From Trichoplax sp. H2 (taxonomy: Eukaryota > Placozoa > Uniplacotomia > Trichoplacea): a stretch of DNA of 64,000 nt. Positions 1 to 12,358 of this stretch are shown here, one piece after another. Position numbers and translations under genes: made by a program. Numbering within the stretch: position 1 is the stretch's first letter; every line of letters starts with the position of its first letter. The notes under the pieces are model-generated. The model had not been told where the DNA came from. It saw nothing but the letters and a program-made list of their open reading frames with translations, and did not search any database. Location: positions 98,006 to 162,005 of the forward strand of contig NOWV01000178.1 in assembly GCA_003344405.1 (NCBI GenBank), written 5' to 3'.

Positions 1-3000
1 TGTACAGTATCACGGTAACTCAATGTCTAGAACAGTTTGTTAGATCATTCTTTAGGGGGGGGGGCAACAATGGCTTGCTACCGAGTCAAAAATAAGCGAG
101 TTAAGCGTAAGGACTCGTGTACTAAATAGTAGAGCAATGAAAGAGTATAGTATACCATGCTGTCCTTCAAAAATCGAGCATAGTATCCTATCCTAATCAT
201 GAAAGAGTACTTTTTCATCCCTATACACAATGGGATAAAGTAGAAAAGTTTCATTTTCCCCCTAATTGATGCGTTAAAGTCCGATATCAACACAATTTTC
301 CTCATCCTATTTGCTAAGTAGCGGCAATGGATGGATAACTAACATATTGATCACGCTTTGGATGGTTACTATCTAGTTCATAACAGTAATAACGTAGTCA
401 ATTTAAAAAGCAAGAGTTGATACGGTAGTAATATTGGGGTTTCCATATTCGCATCCTGAGCTTGCAACAATACACACAAAAATGTTATCGATAAAAATAA
501 AGCCCTAAAACAGATGCGGATATTGTAAAAATGGATTACGGTATCAGCGAATCAAATAAGTGAGAGAAACAATTCAATTATGTAATATCTTGCCAATAGA
601 TGTTTAAATTATTTATCCACTAATTGTGTATTTAGCTACCGTACAGTGAGATTTAGCTACTGTTTGATTATTATTCTACGCCATAATGCTGTACATGATG
701 AGCGTTTTTTCCTTTTTTTTTTGAACCATGTTATGGTATAGCATCACGGATGAGAAAGCCATAGACAGCTTTGAAATTCCATAGAAGAAAAATAGATTAT
801 AGTAGACACAAACAATAGTATAGACGGAAGGATAGGTTAAAGCCGACTTTATATACAGTATAGAACTGCATATAATAGTCTAGTAGCAATTGAAAAGTTA
901 GCTATGGGTATATCGATAGGTGTATCTTCTATCATCGATTGTATAGTTATACATGCATACAGTATTGTAAACGGGACAATCTCAACGATCAAGAAAGCCA
1001 ATAATAACAGACTATCCAGTTTTCTATCGTTTATTATTACCGTTAAAATGAATTATTTTTAGCATTATAATTGCTGGAATACACCTGGAATTTTAGGCTT
1101 GTGATTTGTAATAGATAATTTCAAATTTGGTTAATACCATTAATACTAAAATTATCCTTAACTTGATTGGGTAATAATGATAAAGATAACAGTAGCGCTT
1201 ATTAGTAGTGGACCCAGGTTATAAAATGTCAATAAAGGATAGAAAAATGGAAACTTTTCATCGCTGACTTATCTCCTAAGAGTGTCCGATACCTACAAAA
1301 GCAATCCCGTAATTCTAAATGTTTATTAGGATTCGTCATAATCAATTTTTCCTTAATCCTATTATCATGTCAATTAAAATCAAGAAAATAATAGCCAATG
1401 ACTTAACTAGAAGAACAATTCGTATCAATGTTTAGATCCAATAGAATGTTTTAGAAATTATAAGAAAATTAAAATATAATATTTTACCCATATTACACCT
1501 TACACCGTCTTAGAAGACATTGATCTACAGTACAACTGTAATGACCAAGAAATTAGAAATCGAAAGATTTTTTTCAATGAAATGAATTATTCCAACAATA
1601 TGTTTTGTAGATAATATAATCAGGAGTCTCGTTAAAAAAGAGAATCAAAATATTAATTGCCACTGCTTAGGCACTATGGAGTAACTTTGTCTAAATACAA
1701 AATAAAAAAATGAGCTGATTTACATTATTTGCTTTACAGACTAATACCGTCTGTACTTAAAAAGTCGTCGAAATAGAAGGAGAAAATTTGAAAAAATGAT
1801 GGATAAATTGAACTTTTTTATCGCTATTAATATAAAAATAAAAATAGGCTATTTGACCAATAGGAGATAGATCGAGTATATACTTTTAATCCAATATAAA
1901 CTATTGATGCAATTTATAAAATGATGCTTCCTTTCCTTCATTATTTGCCCTATTACTCCTAGACTGCTGAAAAAATTTTCACTTTGGGGAAGAGGGATGC
2001 ACCAAATTTTTAGAAATTTTATTCATTTATGCAATTGTACATCTTATAACAAAGAGATTAAAGAAACCGAAATATCCTGTTATTAATGATTGACATCTGC
2101 AGCATCAGCTAGCAATAAATGATAGACTGTTAGAGAAAGATATTTTCTTGGTCTATAAATCATTTCAATTGTTCTACGAAATATCCTACTGTTATACATT
2201 ACGTCTAAATACAGTATACGCGTATATCTGCATAAGTTTAAATGGAAAAGCGATAATTGGTCAACAAAATACGATACCAAAACTTCCTACTATAATTTCA
2301 TTATGGAAATAAATGACGTAACTTAATACTACAGATACCAACTGTTCCTTGCCTAATAGAATCCATACCAGTGATAATTGAATCAAGTTTAGAGCATGGA
2401 CACTATATTCTACATTATTTTCCTCTTTTCCATTCACTTATAGTAGGCCCAATTGGTTGCATAATAGAATTAAATAACTATGGTAATATTCATCTTCTGA
2501 ATAAGAATTTTGACTCAATTGTGGAAGTACATGGTAAAGTATATATCTGCATATTTTTAAATACAAAAGCGATAATCAGTCCACAAAATATGACAGTAGA
2601 ATTTCCTTCTACAAATCTATTATGAAAAATAAGTAACGTGACTCTGTGCTATCGATACTAGTTTTTCTTGCCTGATAGAATCCATATCAGTGATAATTAA
2701 ATCAAGTAGAGCATTGACACTCCATTCTATATTATTTTCCATCACTTTCCATCCCTTTCCAATGGATTTCATAATACGCATTATTAAGCATCTATGGTAA
2801 TATGCATAATCATCTACTTAAGACGTTCCTGCTCATTTGCTGAAGTTTACGTGATGCATACCCGTAGTTTTTCCAAGCGACTATTTTGATGAAGCAAAGA
2901 TAATCCTTTGTACATACTACTCTAGACTGGTATGCGAATTGCATACAACAAGATTGATCATGAATAGATTAATAAATTTGTAACGAAAAAAAATGAGTAA

Positions 3001-4933
3001 TAGAATTCGATATACTTCAACCAATTGAAGATCTTAATTGCATCCATATCGAATTATACAGCAACTGCTAGTTGCAATTAGTCTTTAACAGTGAATGAAG
3101 TACGATAAATACCCTACTATGGCTCATCTTACTCAAAACAGTGTGTTAGACGTTAAAATAATTAAACGTCAGAAGTGACTAGTTGCTAATTACAACACAT
3201 GTTTACATCAATAGCTTCGAAATTTTTGTTACGCTCTCCTATCTCACTATATATACATACTGATATAATCAATAGTTCTTACCAAGCCCAAATGATGTAA
3301 ATGAGCAAAAATATTGCAAGCATTTTTACTGTATTGTACAAGATGCACCATTTTGGCAAGAAAGAGGTAATAATATAGTTATAATTGACGAAATTGAAAC
3401 GATAACCGCCATAGCCTAATAAAGTATCATGAAATAATTGTTATAAAATAATTATTATCATTTTTGACGTCATTTCCTAATAAATGATTTGATAATTTTC
3501 TCTTTAGTATTGTCTGTCAATGCCATCTTTTCATACTTATCGTCCAGTTACGTCAAATAGCGATTATGTAATATATAAAATTTATCACTAATCGGTTTAT
3601 TCGTTTTAATAGACTCATCATAAAATTTATGCATTCGATATACGAAGATGCATAAAAAAGTACGTCATATACTTGTCAATTAAAGAGTTTTCATTTATTA
3701 TATGAAATTCTACAACTAGCCTATGTATTCACATTAATACAAATTAATCACGAAATTTACAGATCTGATGAGCGAATACAAGCACAAATTACGACATAAA
3801 TTTATCCATTATCAGAATGATAATTATAACATTGTGAGAGTCTCCATTCGTTCTATAAAAATTTTCATTACTAAGTTGTTTTTTCCATTTTAACACAAGT
3901 TGAAGGTGAAATTTATAGATCTGATGAGTCAATGTAGAGAAAAAGTACAGCATAAGGTAGATATGTTATTATTTTGATGATGATGCTAGGTAAGACCCTT
4001 CATTTATCTTTTTAGATACTAGACGCATCTGTACTATCGATAAATAATGACCTTATATTCGATAAAAAAAAAAACGCCGTAATCATAACAAAAAGACGAT
4101 AAACTTTTGTAAGATCGTAAGGAAATTGAAGATACTTACGCGTCTATTGCACACCCTAAGATCGTCGATTTATTGAAAATCTAGTACAAAGCAGTCGCTA
4201 TTAACTGTAAATAAAATCTTAAGAAATATCAGCTGATATTGCAATAGCCACATTTAGTAACTTAATTGGTTTTTAAACTATTTAAATAGTCAAATTCTGT
4301 TACAAAATTATTATAACTCTCTTTTATGATGTAGTAGTGATTTTATTTATTTACTGTTATACCTGTCGTGCAGTATGTCTATGTACAGCATTTACGCTAA
4401 ATGCTTCAATCTTTTCGAAGCATTTTGCAATACCTTATATAAACATAAGAATAACACTTGTGGTATAGGCATGCATCATGATACTTTAGTCAGGCATTTA
4501 AAGACGAGAACAGAGCAATAGACAAAGTAGATAGAATGCATTATACTGTTGACAGGAAAATAATTATACGTATATAATTAATTACTGTTAATAAGCCTCA
4601 ATACAAGAAATACATTCAAAAACCCTTTATTGATTATACGTATCGATCTGTAATAAGTTTACATAATACGACAAAAACAAATGATCCAAGAGAACGATAG
4701 CGATATCGATATTTGATTATAGAGTCTATTTAATCCTTTAACATATCTGAGATAAAAGTATCAGGAAAGATTTGTTACATGACTGTGTTAGCGTAACTGT
4801 ATTCTCTACATTAAAAATTGTAATTATTATCATCGCCTTCTAAAATCATCCTCACTAACAAGTTATTGCAAACCAAGAATCGGATATATATTTTTGGTTG
4901 CTAAAATTTAAAGATTAATATGGATTAATTAAA
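1..4933. other. gene-poor AT-rich stretch
   Basis: No exon, RNA gene or known domain was recognised on either strand. The only open frames are short (under 90 codons) and composed like random AT-rich sequence. A run of ten G lies at about 55-64. The stretch follows the 3' end of the alpha-SNAP gene, so it may be ordinary intergenic DNA or an intron of a gene starting off the left edge. One tandem duplication (listed separately) is the only structure seen. Confidence 0.6.
2205..2860. repeat. two-copy tandem duplication, ~320-330 bp unit
   Basis: Two head-to-tail copies, about 2205-2535 and 2536-2860, can be aligned by eye along most of their length. Shared landmarks include TATATCTGCATA, AAAGCGATAAT, GATAGAATCCATA, AGTGATAATT, AATCAAGT and CTATGGTAATAT. 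The copies are clearly diverged with small indels, so the duplication is not recent. Short open frames inside it are not conserved between the copies, which argues against coding. Confidence 0.7.
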
Positions 4934-7900
4934 TTAATTTAACTCAGGTTCTTCGCCTAATCGCTTTTTGATCCGTAATAGTAATGTCGTGGTCCATTGG
5001 TCAAGGCGTGATATTTTATCATAATCTTTGATCTGTAAAGAGCGGTATTACATTTGACAGTTAGCAGCTTAGCAAAAAGCAATTTATTGATATAAAGTTA
5101 TCAAGTGTTAAGGATTGTAAGTAGCTGATACGACAAAAAAACCCTTTTGCATACCATGTTGCGTTAGGCAGTAATAATTACTTACGTGATCAGTAAATTC
5201 ATCAACATTTTCTTCTTCACCAGCACAAATAAGTTTCTTTGATAAATTAGATAACAAAATTAACTATTAGCATAAATCAAGTGGATTAATCCGGGACATT
5301 AAAAGACAGAAATTGGTAGCTTTTCTTCATTCCATCATTTTTTGCCGAGCATACCAACCTCAATTAATTTGCATTCTCTAGAGTCTTGAAACGCTGGATA
5401 CATTCCACAATATTTTTCAGCCGCATGCTATGTAAAATGTAATTTTGAATTTTAACCAGTACGTACAGACGGTAGTTATAACGAATTGCTTCCTACCTTA
5501 GCATCCAGAAAATCTTGGCACATATGACATAAGGAGGCTTTGAAGAAGTACTCCTTGCAGCTATATTTTAATAAAGTATTTTCCAGGCTAGCAGCCGCTA
5601 CCTATGATTGAAACTTGAAATTATTACGATGATATCTAACACAATACATGATATGCCATTTCGATATTCAGAACTAATGATGTCTTGTACAGTAGTTTAT
5701 GATAATAAATCAACCGTAAATATGCTCAACATTTCTTAAGGTAAGATGAGTAATTTAAAAATAAGCCATACAAATCGTAATAATCTTCAAAATTTTATAC
5801 ACTACTACACCAAATAATAACGGATTAATAAACCATGGTTACAATATTTATAAATTATCGTTGATAACGATTAAATTAATTAGCCTTTTATCAAATATCA
5901 TACTAATTCAATTAGATTTATATCTCAATACAACCACACATCCATTAAAAGTATGTGCGATAACAGGAACTACAGCTTTTTATTATATCAAAATTACTGA
6001 CCTCTTCGTATATCTCAATAGCCTTTCGATAATCTTCTAATTGAGCTGCATACATAGCTACGCGAAGTAGGCACTTGTTTGCTGAACTAGTCGTTATGAT
6101 ATTTCAACATGGGTATTAATTTATTATAGAATTTACACCGAGTCTTTACTGTACTCAGGCAGTTGTATTAAAAATGCTGTTTGTCTAGTTTTAAACGGTT
6201 TTCGATAGGTACATGGTTAGAAACATACATCGCTTGACAACGAGAGATACACACCTGGTTGAATCTTCTCCTCTGTAATAATCTGCTGCTTTTTCATAAT
6301 TTGCCATTGCCTACGAAAGCATGGTTATTTACTAACAAATCGTATATATTGCGCTATGACATAGATGGTTGATGACTTCGAATTAGCATAAGTTCATATC
6401 TATTTTGAAAATTACGTAGCGAAAATAAGTTATGGCAACGCGAAATCAAACCTTGTCTACTTCCGTTAGTTCATTTTCGTAAATCTCAGCAATTGATATG
6501 TGATGCTTTGCAGCGATACTGAATCTTCCCTGGATGCCATATAGTGAACAAATATTTATTATACTGCGGGTATACGATGATATGTTGTACATACTACTGA
6601 TATTATTTATAATTACTATGATTTGAATGATAATTTTCTTATTGCTTTCGCCTTCTGTTGCAATTATTATAAATAATATTATTTACCATGTCCGTAAAGA
6701 TTTCGACGGCTTTATTAAGAGATTCGATAGCCTCTGTTGGAAGACAATCAACATAAGATCGTACGTATGTTATGAGAAAGGTATTTGCAATATAGCTGTA
6801 GATAACAAATTAGCCAAGCGTACATACTTTCAGGTTCAGATTTCTTAAAACATGTTGCAGCATCTACGAAGAAGGATGCAGCCTCATGCCGACTTTGAAG
6901 ATGGATTTTGAGCCGTGCAGCTTCGCAAAATGCTCCAGCGGCCTCTGTAAAGGTAATATTACCAAGCACATAGAAGTTATATATCTCTAGTAACTTTAGT
7001 GCCATATAGATTCAATCAGGTTGCATAGCAAAATATTGTATTACTGATGTAATTTGATCTAGCAGAAACAATTTAATATAGATGAGCATATTTTGCCAGG
7101 CTTACCGCTCCATTTCTTGGCCATTTTGAATGAATTGCCAGCGCGTTGATATAAGTCACAGGCATCTTCCAATTTTGAAGTAGCTCCTCCTCTGTATTTG
7201 AAATGAAGTTGAAGACATTAATGATAGAGCCCAGTGAAAAGCAGTAAGCACATATATTGTATTTTAAAACTAAGATTTATAAGTGGATTTGAAGGATTTA
7301 ACGGTAAAAATGCTTTTAAAACTGAGAGAATGACAGTTTAACTTTAAGAATAGAGGCTGAGATGGAAAAGCTGATGTAGATGTCTAATTTTCAGCAAATT
7401 ACATTTCTATAAATAAGTTTGTAATAATAAATACTGTACCAGTAGTTATTTTAACGCAAAGAATAATATCTATGCTGTGTTGAAGTTAGCAAAACTGTCC
7501 TTCTGCCATTGTAGCGAATACGCATAATTTAAATAAGGTATGAGTATAGTAAGTACGCAAATAACGCTCTCAAAGTTTTACCAGCCTATATTTACTTCGT
7601 TATACTCGTATAATGCCAATGAAAATGTTATAGCATCATTAATCATTTCACCTTTCATTTATATTTGATGAATAGAGTATCAACCTTTAACAAGCAAGTA
7701 TACGTGACAATGAATTAAGAAATACTTGTACTGTCAATTGTGCTGCATATATTAACTTGTTAGCAACGGTAAGTACATATGGGCGGCGAAAACCCAGCGT
7801 CGAATCAAGAACTAGACCTATTTGGTCAAATCCTTTCCAAAACTCGACGCTGGTCTCCCAAAATATAAAATTTAAGCAAAACCTTGTGTGTAAATATATT

Positions 7901-10900
7901 AGATCATTTCGTATTATTCTTTTAATAAAATAAGATTAAAGAGTCTAATGTCATTAAGGAAAATCATCCATTCACAAAATCTACTTGCAATTTTAATTGA
8001 CAGTGTGGTTGTCCTGTTCAATATCTGAAATTTTCCTCTTGAGCTAATGTTATGTTATGCTTACAAATGCGAAATATTTGAACAATAATAGTCACGCACA
8101 GCATTCGAAAGGGAGTTTTCTAATCTTACATAATAATATATAAGTCCTCAATATCATTAGTAATTAGTAGGATACCTGCTACAAAACACGCAGTTATTCG
8201 TCGTTTACACCGTTGCAGTACACTTGTACAGAATCATTTTAATCACGTTAGCCAAAAGCTTACCTATGGCATTAAAATTTAGGAACAATAGCATGATAAT
8301 TGCACGCATCCAATTAAGAATCAAGAAGAAGGTGGCATTAAAATAAAGCGACAAGCCGGTTACCCCCTGGAGTAAAAGACTATGGCTAATAAACTCTAGT
8401 ACAAAATTGAGTATCTATCATAATTAATTGGTAAGTTAATGGCAGTCATTAGTCAATCCTAATTACCCTATGTCGTAAGGACATAAAATATCAATATTCA
8501 GATTTTATTGAAAAAGTAGCTTAGCGACTCAATCCGGAGCAGAATTGTTGGCACCCCAAGTTAGAAATGTGATTGATCGCTAAGCTTCTTGAACTGTGCC
8601 GTCCGTAAACGTAATCATAACTCAAAATATACTATACAACTTGAATATTGTCTTTACTAAAGGAAGATAAACTAGATTGGAGTCTAAGAGGGTGCAATTA
8701 TTCCATCACTGCGAGGGTATACACTTTAAAAGATCGATTGATGATGATATAGCTAGTTCTATTTCACGGTCAACAAACAGGGTGTACAGTTGCAAGCTAC
8801 TTATTATTCGTTGGAGGCAAGACAGTAGAATGAATACAGTAATCAAAAGATTAGGTCGCAAAAAGAAGGACATAAATGGGTTTAAGTTACCTGGTAAACA
8901 AGCAATATAATTCAAAATTATTTATCAACATTGAATCCGCAGTGACTTTTTTCAATGCAGTGTGACTACCGTATACGGGACTAAATTACGGTCAATTATA
9001 AAACTCTTGATGAAGGGTAACAAGGAATTAAGGTACGTTGACCATCATCTATTCATTGTTAAAGTTGGAAAACTTTTCTACGAATTACCTGGACTACAAA
9101 ATAGCTTGAAAAGCCCACCAACAATCGCTATTTTAATGATTGCCCGTGAATGCACGTAGTCAATTGTAAATTGGATAATGTACGCTACCCTATGCAATGA
9201 TAAACGCCTACCAGAAACTAGCGTTATTTGGGTTTTCAAATTGTACGGTAGCTATATGAAATGATCATCTCTAATTCTCAATACAAGGATAAGCTTGATT
9301 CCAACATCATAGGCTATATACTACAGCTTCATGAAATTTTATGCCATGATGTCTAGCGAATCTTGTTGTGTTCACAAGCTGAGGATAGTTTTACGATCTA
9401 TTGTCCTATGTATCGAATGCTTACTTCAATAACGAGAATGAAATTGTCGTCAGTGTTTGTTTTAAAGAGTCTCGATGGAATCGGTAGAAAGACTGTAAGG
9501 TGGAATAACGTTTTACGATCTATCGTCGTATTTATGGAATACTGATTTTCATAGTAAGAATGAAATGATCGATAGCGTTTATGTTTTCAAGAGTCTAAAT
9601 GGAATTGGTCGAAAGCCTGCGTCGAGCCAAATGATGATTTACGATCTGTTGTCCTTCTTTTTATCCAATGCTTCTTTCCATAACGAGAATGATGATCGAT
9701 AGCGCTTATGTTTTAAAGAGTCTCGATGGAATCGGTAGATAGCTTGTGTAGAAGAGTAGAGCCGAATGATGTTTTACAATCGATCGTCCTATTTATCCAA
9801 TGCTTATTTCCATCATGAGAATGAAATGATGGATGGTGTTTATGTTTTACAAGAGTCTATATAGAGTCGGCAGAGAGCCTGTGTCGAACAGTAGAGCCGA
9901 TGTTTACAATCGATCGTCCTATTTAGCTAATGGTTATTTCCATAACAAGAATGAAATCAGCATCGATGGTGTGTACTCGTATGTTGGAAAGGAATGGAAA
10001 TGGAATCGGTCGAAAGTTTGTGTTGTGCAGTCGAGTCAAATGATGGAAAGTAGCACCCAGTTTAGAAGATTGTTCCATCAGCAATAAGAATCTTAGCGAA
10101 CGGATGATGATCGTTTTGTAGAGTACAACTCTATTCGAGTCAAGCCGTCAAGTATCCAAGAAAATGGTCATAACTCTAATGCATGGAAAGACCATTTCTA
10201 AACGACTACAACGACTAGACATTTATGCAATCGTTTCCCGTGTTGTTTTGTTCGATCGCTCGACTAGCTCATCTGCCATCTTATTGGAAAGCAAGTTAGT
10301 GACATTGAAAAGACTAGAATCATTCATTACACAATTATGATGGCCGTTGTAGTTACATGAATAATTCAAAATTCAAAATGGATACATGATGAAGAAGATG
10401 CTCTCCCGTTGTACATGACTGTAGTTTTGTTTAATTTGTAGTACAGTGAAGAAAGTGCTACGATACCGCTTGTATTTACATAAGAAAAACTAGGAAGAAA
10501 TGTTGTAAAATGGAATAAATTATGATCATGTTGACGATGTATGACGGTCAGACAAGATATAAGTAGAAATAGACGATTGGAATGCGTTCGATACTATTAT
10601 CCCTGTTACTTGCATGACTTTTATGTAGAGAGCAATTTATCCTTTCTTTACAAAAGCATCCAATCTACTCATAATCCATCCAAGTTCGACATGATATGAG
10701 TAGAAATGGACGTGGAGAAGGAGTTTTTGAATGATGATGATACCTATCTCCCATTCGTCTTTGCGTACAACTAGCCAAATAACACGTTCAACACGTACAA
10801 ATCTCTATCCAATGAACAGTAAGACGCTATCATTACCCGAAAATGCTGCCAAAAAATCCTTGCGAAGACTTCTCTCTCTTTTGAGCTTGAGCAACAAACT

Positions 10901-10931
10901 CGAAACCCTTTTGCTCATTGACATCAGCCAT
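4934..10931 (-). CDS. NAPA: alpha-SNAP (soluble NSF attachment protein)
   Basis: Eleven coding exons: 10931-10837, 7191-7106, 6944-6828, 6733-6687, 6529-6452, 6310-6255, 6086-6002, 5601-5497, 5427-5355, 5214-5186, 5032-4934. Phases close and give 289 residues, close to the ~295 of animal alpha-SNAPs. Alpha-SNAP binds cis-SNARE bundles on membranes and recruits and stimulates the NSF ATPase, which takes SNAREs apart for reuse. The N-terminus carries the hydrophobic membrane loop ([12 protein letters not shown]). TPR-like helices follow, with family-typical stretches [50 protein letters not shown] and [11 protein letters not shown]. The extreme C-terminus retains the penultimate leucine (..EPELN) that is needed for NSF stimulation in the family. 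The start was chosen because exon 1 joins exon 2 in phase and begins MADVNEQK. Intron 1 is 3.6 kb and the other introns are short. Exon edges could shift by a few bases. Confidence 0.95.
7781..7856. other. GC-rich hairpin in alpha-SNAP intron 1
   Basis: CCAGCGTCGA (7794-7803) and its exact reverse complement TCGACGCTGG (7844-7853) enclose 40 nt that contain a smaller hairpin, GACC-TATTT-GGTC (7815-7827). The flanks GGGCGGCG and CTCCC are unusually GC-rich for this window. It could be a structured intronic RNA or simply an inverted repeat. I could not match it to tRNA, U snRNA, Y RNA or C/D snoRNA signatures. Confidence 0.55.
9389..10050. repeat. five diverged ~120-135 bp tandem repeats
   Basis: About five head-to-tail units in intron 1 of the alpha-SNAP gene. 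Each has the order: TTTACRATCKATYGTCCTA, then a TTATTTCCAT-like block, then GAGAATGAAATGAT, then GTTTATGTTTT, then AAGAGTCT..ATGGAATCGGT, then GCCTGTGTCGA. Copies start near 9389, 9510, 9639, 9770 and 9899. Divergence between units is substantial, so the array is old. Open frames through it shift between units, so it is not read as coding. Confidence 0.75.
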
Positions 10932-11450
10932 TTTGGAAAAGATTGCAGTCAAAACCTGTCCACTCTTGTGGTAGTGTTGGAGGTTAATTGGAGTCAGATC
11001 CTGGTTTGCTGGTGCTTGATTGCCACCGCTGGAAACGTTATACTGAATCTTGTTTGTATCGCGGTGTATGGGAAGGTGGATAGAGAGAGTATATCACGCG
11101 TACTGTAGCACTGGTTAGCTACTGTAGGCTTTGTCGTAACATGATCGCATTCAGTACTTTATAGCCTATAATAATCCATTTCATTTCTACACCATGTTGA
11201 TTTAGTACCAACTGCATACAGTGCATGGACCGAGGACGACCGATTGATATTGTAGACAATGTACTGTAGAACAAGAAGGATTGGACGATCCATTGGTCAC
11301 GACTACACCGCAGTCAGTAGCGAATGCTCTATACTGTCTCTATAAAATTCAACGACGACGTGGGTCAAGACGAAACAGCAACATGATTTTGGGGTTAATT
11401 TCGTGGAAATCTTGTCCATTTCCTCCTTTAGCCAGGCAAAAAGATGAAAA

Positions 11451-11898
11451 AGATCAAGCAATATCCCTACTATACGCTGTTTAGGTTATTCTATTGTAGG
11501 TTGGGCATGTTTTAATGTACCTTAGATACTGTAGAAAGGGTAAAAACAAGACTAAAATGAAGGTTGCTAGCTCTGTTATTAGCCATCGTTGCTAACCAGG
11601 TTGCCATGATGTCATATTCTACATCATACCGAAAGACTGATGCTGTCATATTCTATTTTTATAATCTCGTCAAGATCAAGCAATATCCCTACTATACGCT
11701 ATTTAGGTTATTCTATTGTAGGTTGGGCATGTTTCAATGTACCTTAGATACTGTAGAAAGGGTAAAAACAAGACTAAAATGAAGGTTGCTAGCTCTGTTA
11801 TTAGTCATCGTTGCTAGCCAGGTTGCCATGATATCCTATTCTACATCATACGGAATTAACTGATGCTGTCATATTCTACAGTATTTTTAGAATCTCGT
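11451..11898. repeat. 222-bp tandem duplication
   Basis: Copy 1 runs about 11451-11672 and copy 2 about 11673-11898. They are nearly identical over roughly 200 bp, starting at AGATCAAGCAATATCCC and running through TAGGTTGGGCATGTTT and ATGAAGGTTGCTAGCTCTG. Only scattered substitutions and a few small indels separate them, so this duplication is much younger than the others in the left half of the window. Confidence 0.9.
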
Positions 11899-12230
11899 CT
11901 ACAGTAGTGGGCAAATGGATGCCAAGCCATCTAGTCCCGATTAATACACCATCGCTAGCGCATGAATGACAGCACTGATCGAAAGGGAATCGATACGATT
12001 GATTGATTCTAGTACAAATTATGATGAAATTGGATTGATGAGACTACAATAACTGTTACGGAATGCTCAATGCGATGACATAGAAGTGGATAGAACTTGA
12101 TATTCAAGCCAAGCTGGTTTGCATAAATTAAATCCAGACTTTAAGGAAGTGTCTACAATACTGTATAACAGCATAATATGCTCTCCATAGGGTCCTTGGA
12201 ATGGCCGATGGACAGTAAAATGAATATAAA

Positions 12231-12276
12231 CCAGTACACTATAGTACTACTATACTGTAGTACTATAGTGTACTGG
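12231..12276. repeat. perfect 19-bp inverted repeat with 8-nt loop
   Basis: CCAGTACACTATAGTACTA (12231-12249) and its exact reverse complement (12258-12276) flank the loop CTATACTG. It lies 82 bp upstream of the start codon of the plus-strand coiled-coil gene, so it may fall in that gene's promoter or 5' untranslated region. Confidence 0.85.
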
Positions 12277-12358
12277 ACTGTAATCATGATGACTGGGCTG
12301 GTGCAAAAGTTCTCATACTCACTGCAATTAATTTTGATGCACGACGAGAGCTCGAGGT

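Larger units (their letters stand above)
10932..12358. promoter_or_regulatory. divergent intergenic interval, alpha-SNAP / coiled-coil gene
   Basis: About 1.4 kb separate the start codon of the minus-strand alpha-SNAP gene from that of the plus-strand coiled-coil gene, so both promoters should lie here. It contains a 222-bp tandem duplication and a perfect 19-bp inverted repeat, each listed separately. No TATA box or other promoter element can be assigned by eye. The regulatory role is inferred from position only. Confidence 0.45.

Noticed and set aside
53-64. Run of ten G near the left edge as a possible G-quadruplex or assembly gap mark
   Set aside because: A single homopolymer with no other G-runs nearby. 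It cannot form a standard four-tract quadruplex and carries no further signal.
8677-8915. Overlapping open frames of ~70-77 codons on both strands
   Set aside because: They lie in alpha-SNAP intron 1, have no recognisable domain, and neither has splice partners.
10731-11108. 125-codon plus-strand open frame
   Set aside because: It is the shadow of exon 1 and upstream sequence of alpha-SNAP on the minus strand; the minus-strand reading matches the family.
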